Source of the DNA: Funneliformis mosseae
Taxonomy: Eukaryota; Glomeromycota; Glomeromycetes; Glomerales; Glomeraceae
Length of the DNA stretch: 35,188 bases
Assembly (NCBI GenBank): GCA_910592005.1
Contig: CAJVPP010000350.1
Span: 1-35,188 of the forward strand
Direction of reading: 5' to 3'
Shown: piece after piece, positions 34,665 through 35,188 of the stretch
How positions within the stretch are numbered: position 1 is the stretch's first letter
How the letters are laid out: every line of letters begins with the position of its first letter
The notes under the pieces: generated by a model
What the model was told of the DNA's origin: nothing
Seen by the model: the letters and a program-made list of their open reading frames with translations, nothing else
Database searches by the model: none
Program-made: the position numbers and the translations under genes

Positions 34665-35049
34665 GGATGATGACCGGATGATTAGAACATTCCATAAACA
34701 GGAATCTTTGATTCTTATTATCATGACCTTATATTGTTATTTATTGTCATGCATTAGGAGGCATCTTGGAAAAAAGATTAAAGATTACCTTGTTACATCC
34801 TATATCAACTGCGTCACATCACAAACCCATATCCAGTCATTAAAAGATTGTTCTATTAATGGTCACCGCAGCATTATTTGAATCAGCCTAAACAGATGAA
34901 CGTTACCTAACATTAATTAATTATAAAAAAAAAAAAAATACAGATTGATGTTTTTGTTGTTTTTTTTTAAAAAAAAAAAAAAAAAATCCACATTGCCGCA
35001 CGGAACTTTATATCCCGGATTAATGCTAAAAATAAGTTATGTAATATCT

Positions 35050-35053
35050 CTTT

Positions 35054-35117
<64 letters not shown>

Positions 35118-35158
35118 AAAAAAAAAAAAAAAAATTATTTTAATAAATAAAAAAAAAA
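35050..35158. repeat. Long poly(T)/poly(A) tract at window end
   Basis: About 12 T are followed by more than 50 uninterrupted A, then GG, more A and AT-rich sequence. It may be a true low-complexity tract, the poly(A) tail of an old retrocopy, or an assembly edge. No coding sequence precedes it that would identify a retrocopy. Confidence 0.8.
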
Positions 35159-35188
35159 ACTGATCCGAATAATATATATATTTATATA

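Larger units (their letters stand above)
30913..34920. other. Intergenic, no supported gene
   Basis: About 4 kb with no gene I can defend. A GC-richer island at 32147-32368 is open for 73 codons on the plus strand and longer on the minus strand without homology. At 33480-33720 both strands are open (177 codons on the minus strand), again unrecognised. Small hairpins and homopolymers are scattered throughout. Confidence 0.5.

Overview
This window looks like nuclear DNA of an AT-rich early-diverging fungus, most likely an arbuscular mycorrhizal fungus (Glomeromycotina, Rhizophagus-like). The evidence is strong AT bias with hundreds of A/T homopolymers, short GT-AG introns of mostly 70-140 bp, a LINE remnant whose C-terminal domain resembles those I associate with Rhizophagus, and a fungal/animal-type SRP receptor gene. 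The assignment is inference; no rDNA or other marker is present.

Layout. 1-12.7 kb is a very AT-rich, gene-free block of decayed mobile DNA: a 19-bp tandem repeat, a dead Tc1/mariner transposase (minus strand), a degenerate minisatellite, a dead plus-strand transposase carrying a GQNKN motif, a LINE remnant (minus strand, RT + RNase H + CCHC-like tail), a 154-bp-period duplication and a TA-flanked MITE. Many in-frame stops there are explained by C-to-T change (CAA to TAA, TGG to TAG/TGA), and catalytic residues are changed the same way.

12.9-17.0 kb holds the key locus: a 12-exon gene for the alpha subunit of the signal recognition particle receptor (SRPR alpha). A 438-residue intein of the yeast-VMA (PI-SceI) type sits inside its GTPase P-loop, between GVNGVGK and STN. 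Splicing residues are present (Cys1, His437-Asn438, Ser+1). Both LAGLIDADG-type motifs of the embedded homing endonuclease have lost their acidic residue. One spliceosomal intron lies inside the intein, one exactly at the intein/C-extein junction, and one 11 nt upstream of the intein. SRPR is expected to be essential for co-translational targeting to the ER, so the cell would depend on protein splicing to form the GTP-binding site.

17.0-26.5 kb is about 9.5 kb of intergenic DNA with no gene I can support; it is rich in homopolymers, short direct repeats and a few TATA-like sites. 26.6-28.6 kb is a two-exon gene for a 446-residue, largely disordered protein of unknown function with a KSISF motif that fits a PP1-docking consensus. 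28.6-35.2 kb is again intergenic, with an orphan TATA-type promoter (29.35 kb), a variable tandem array built on TTCAGATTTTTGCCAATTTT (30.4-30.9 kb), short hairpins and a long terminal poly(A) tract.
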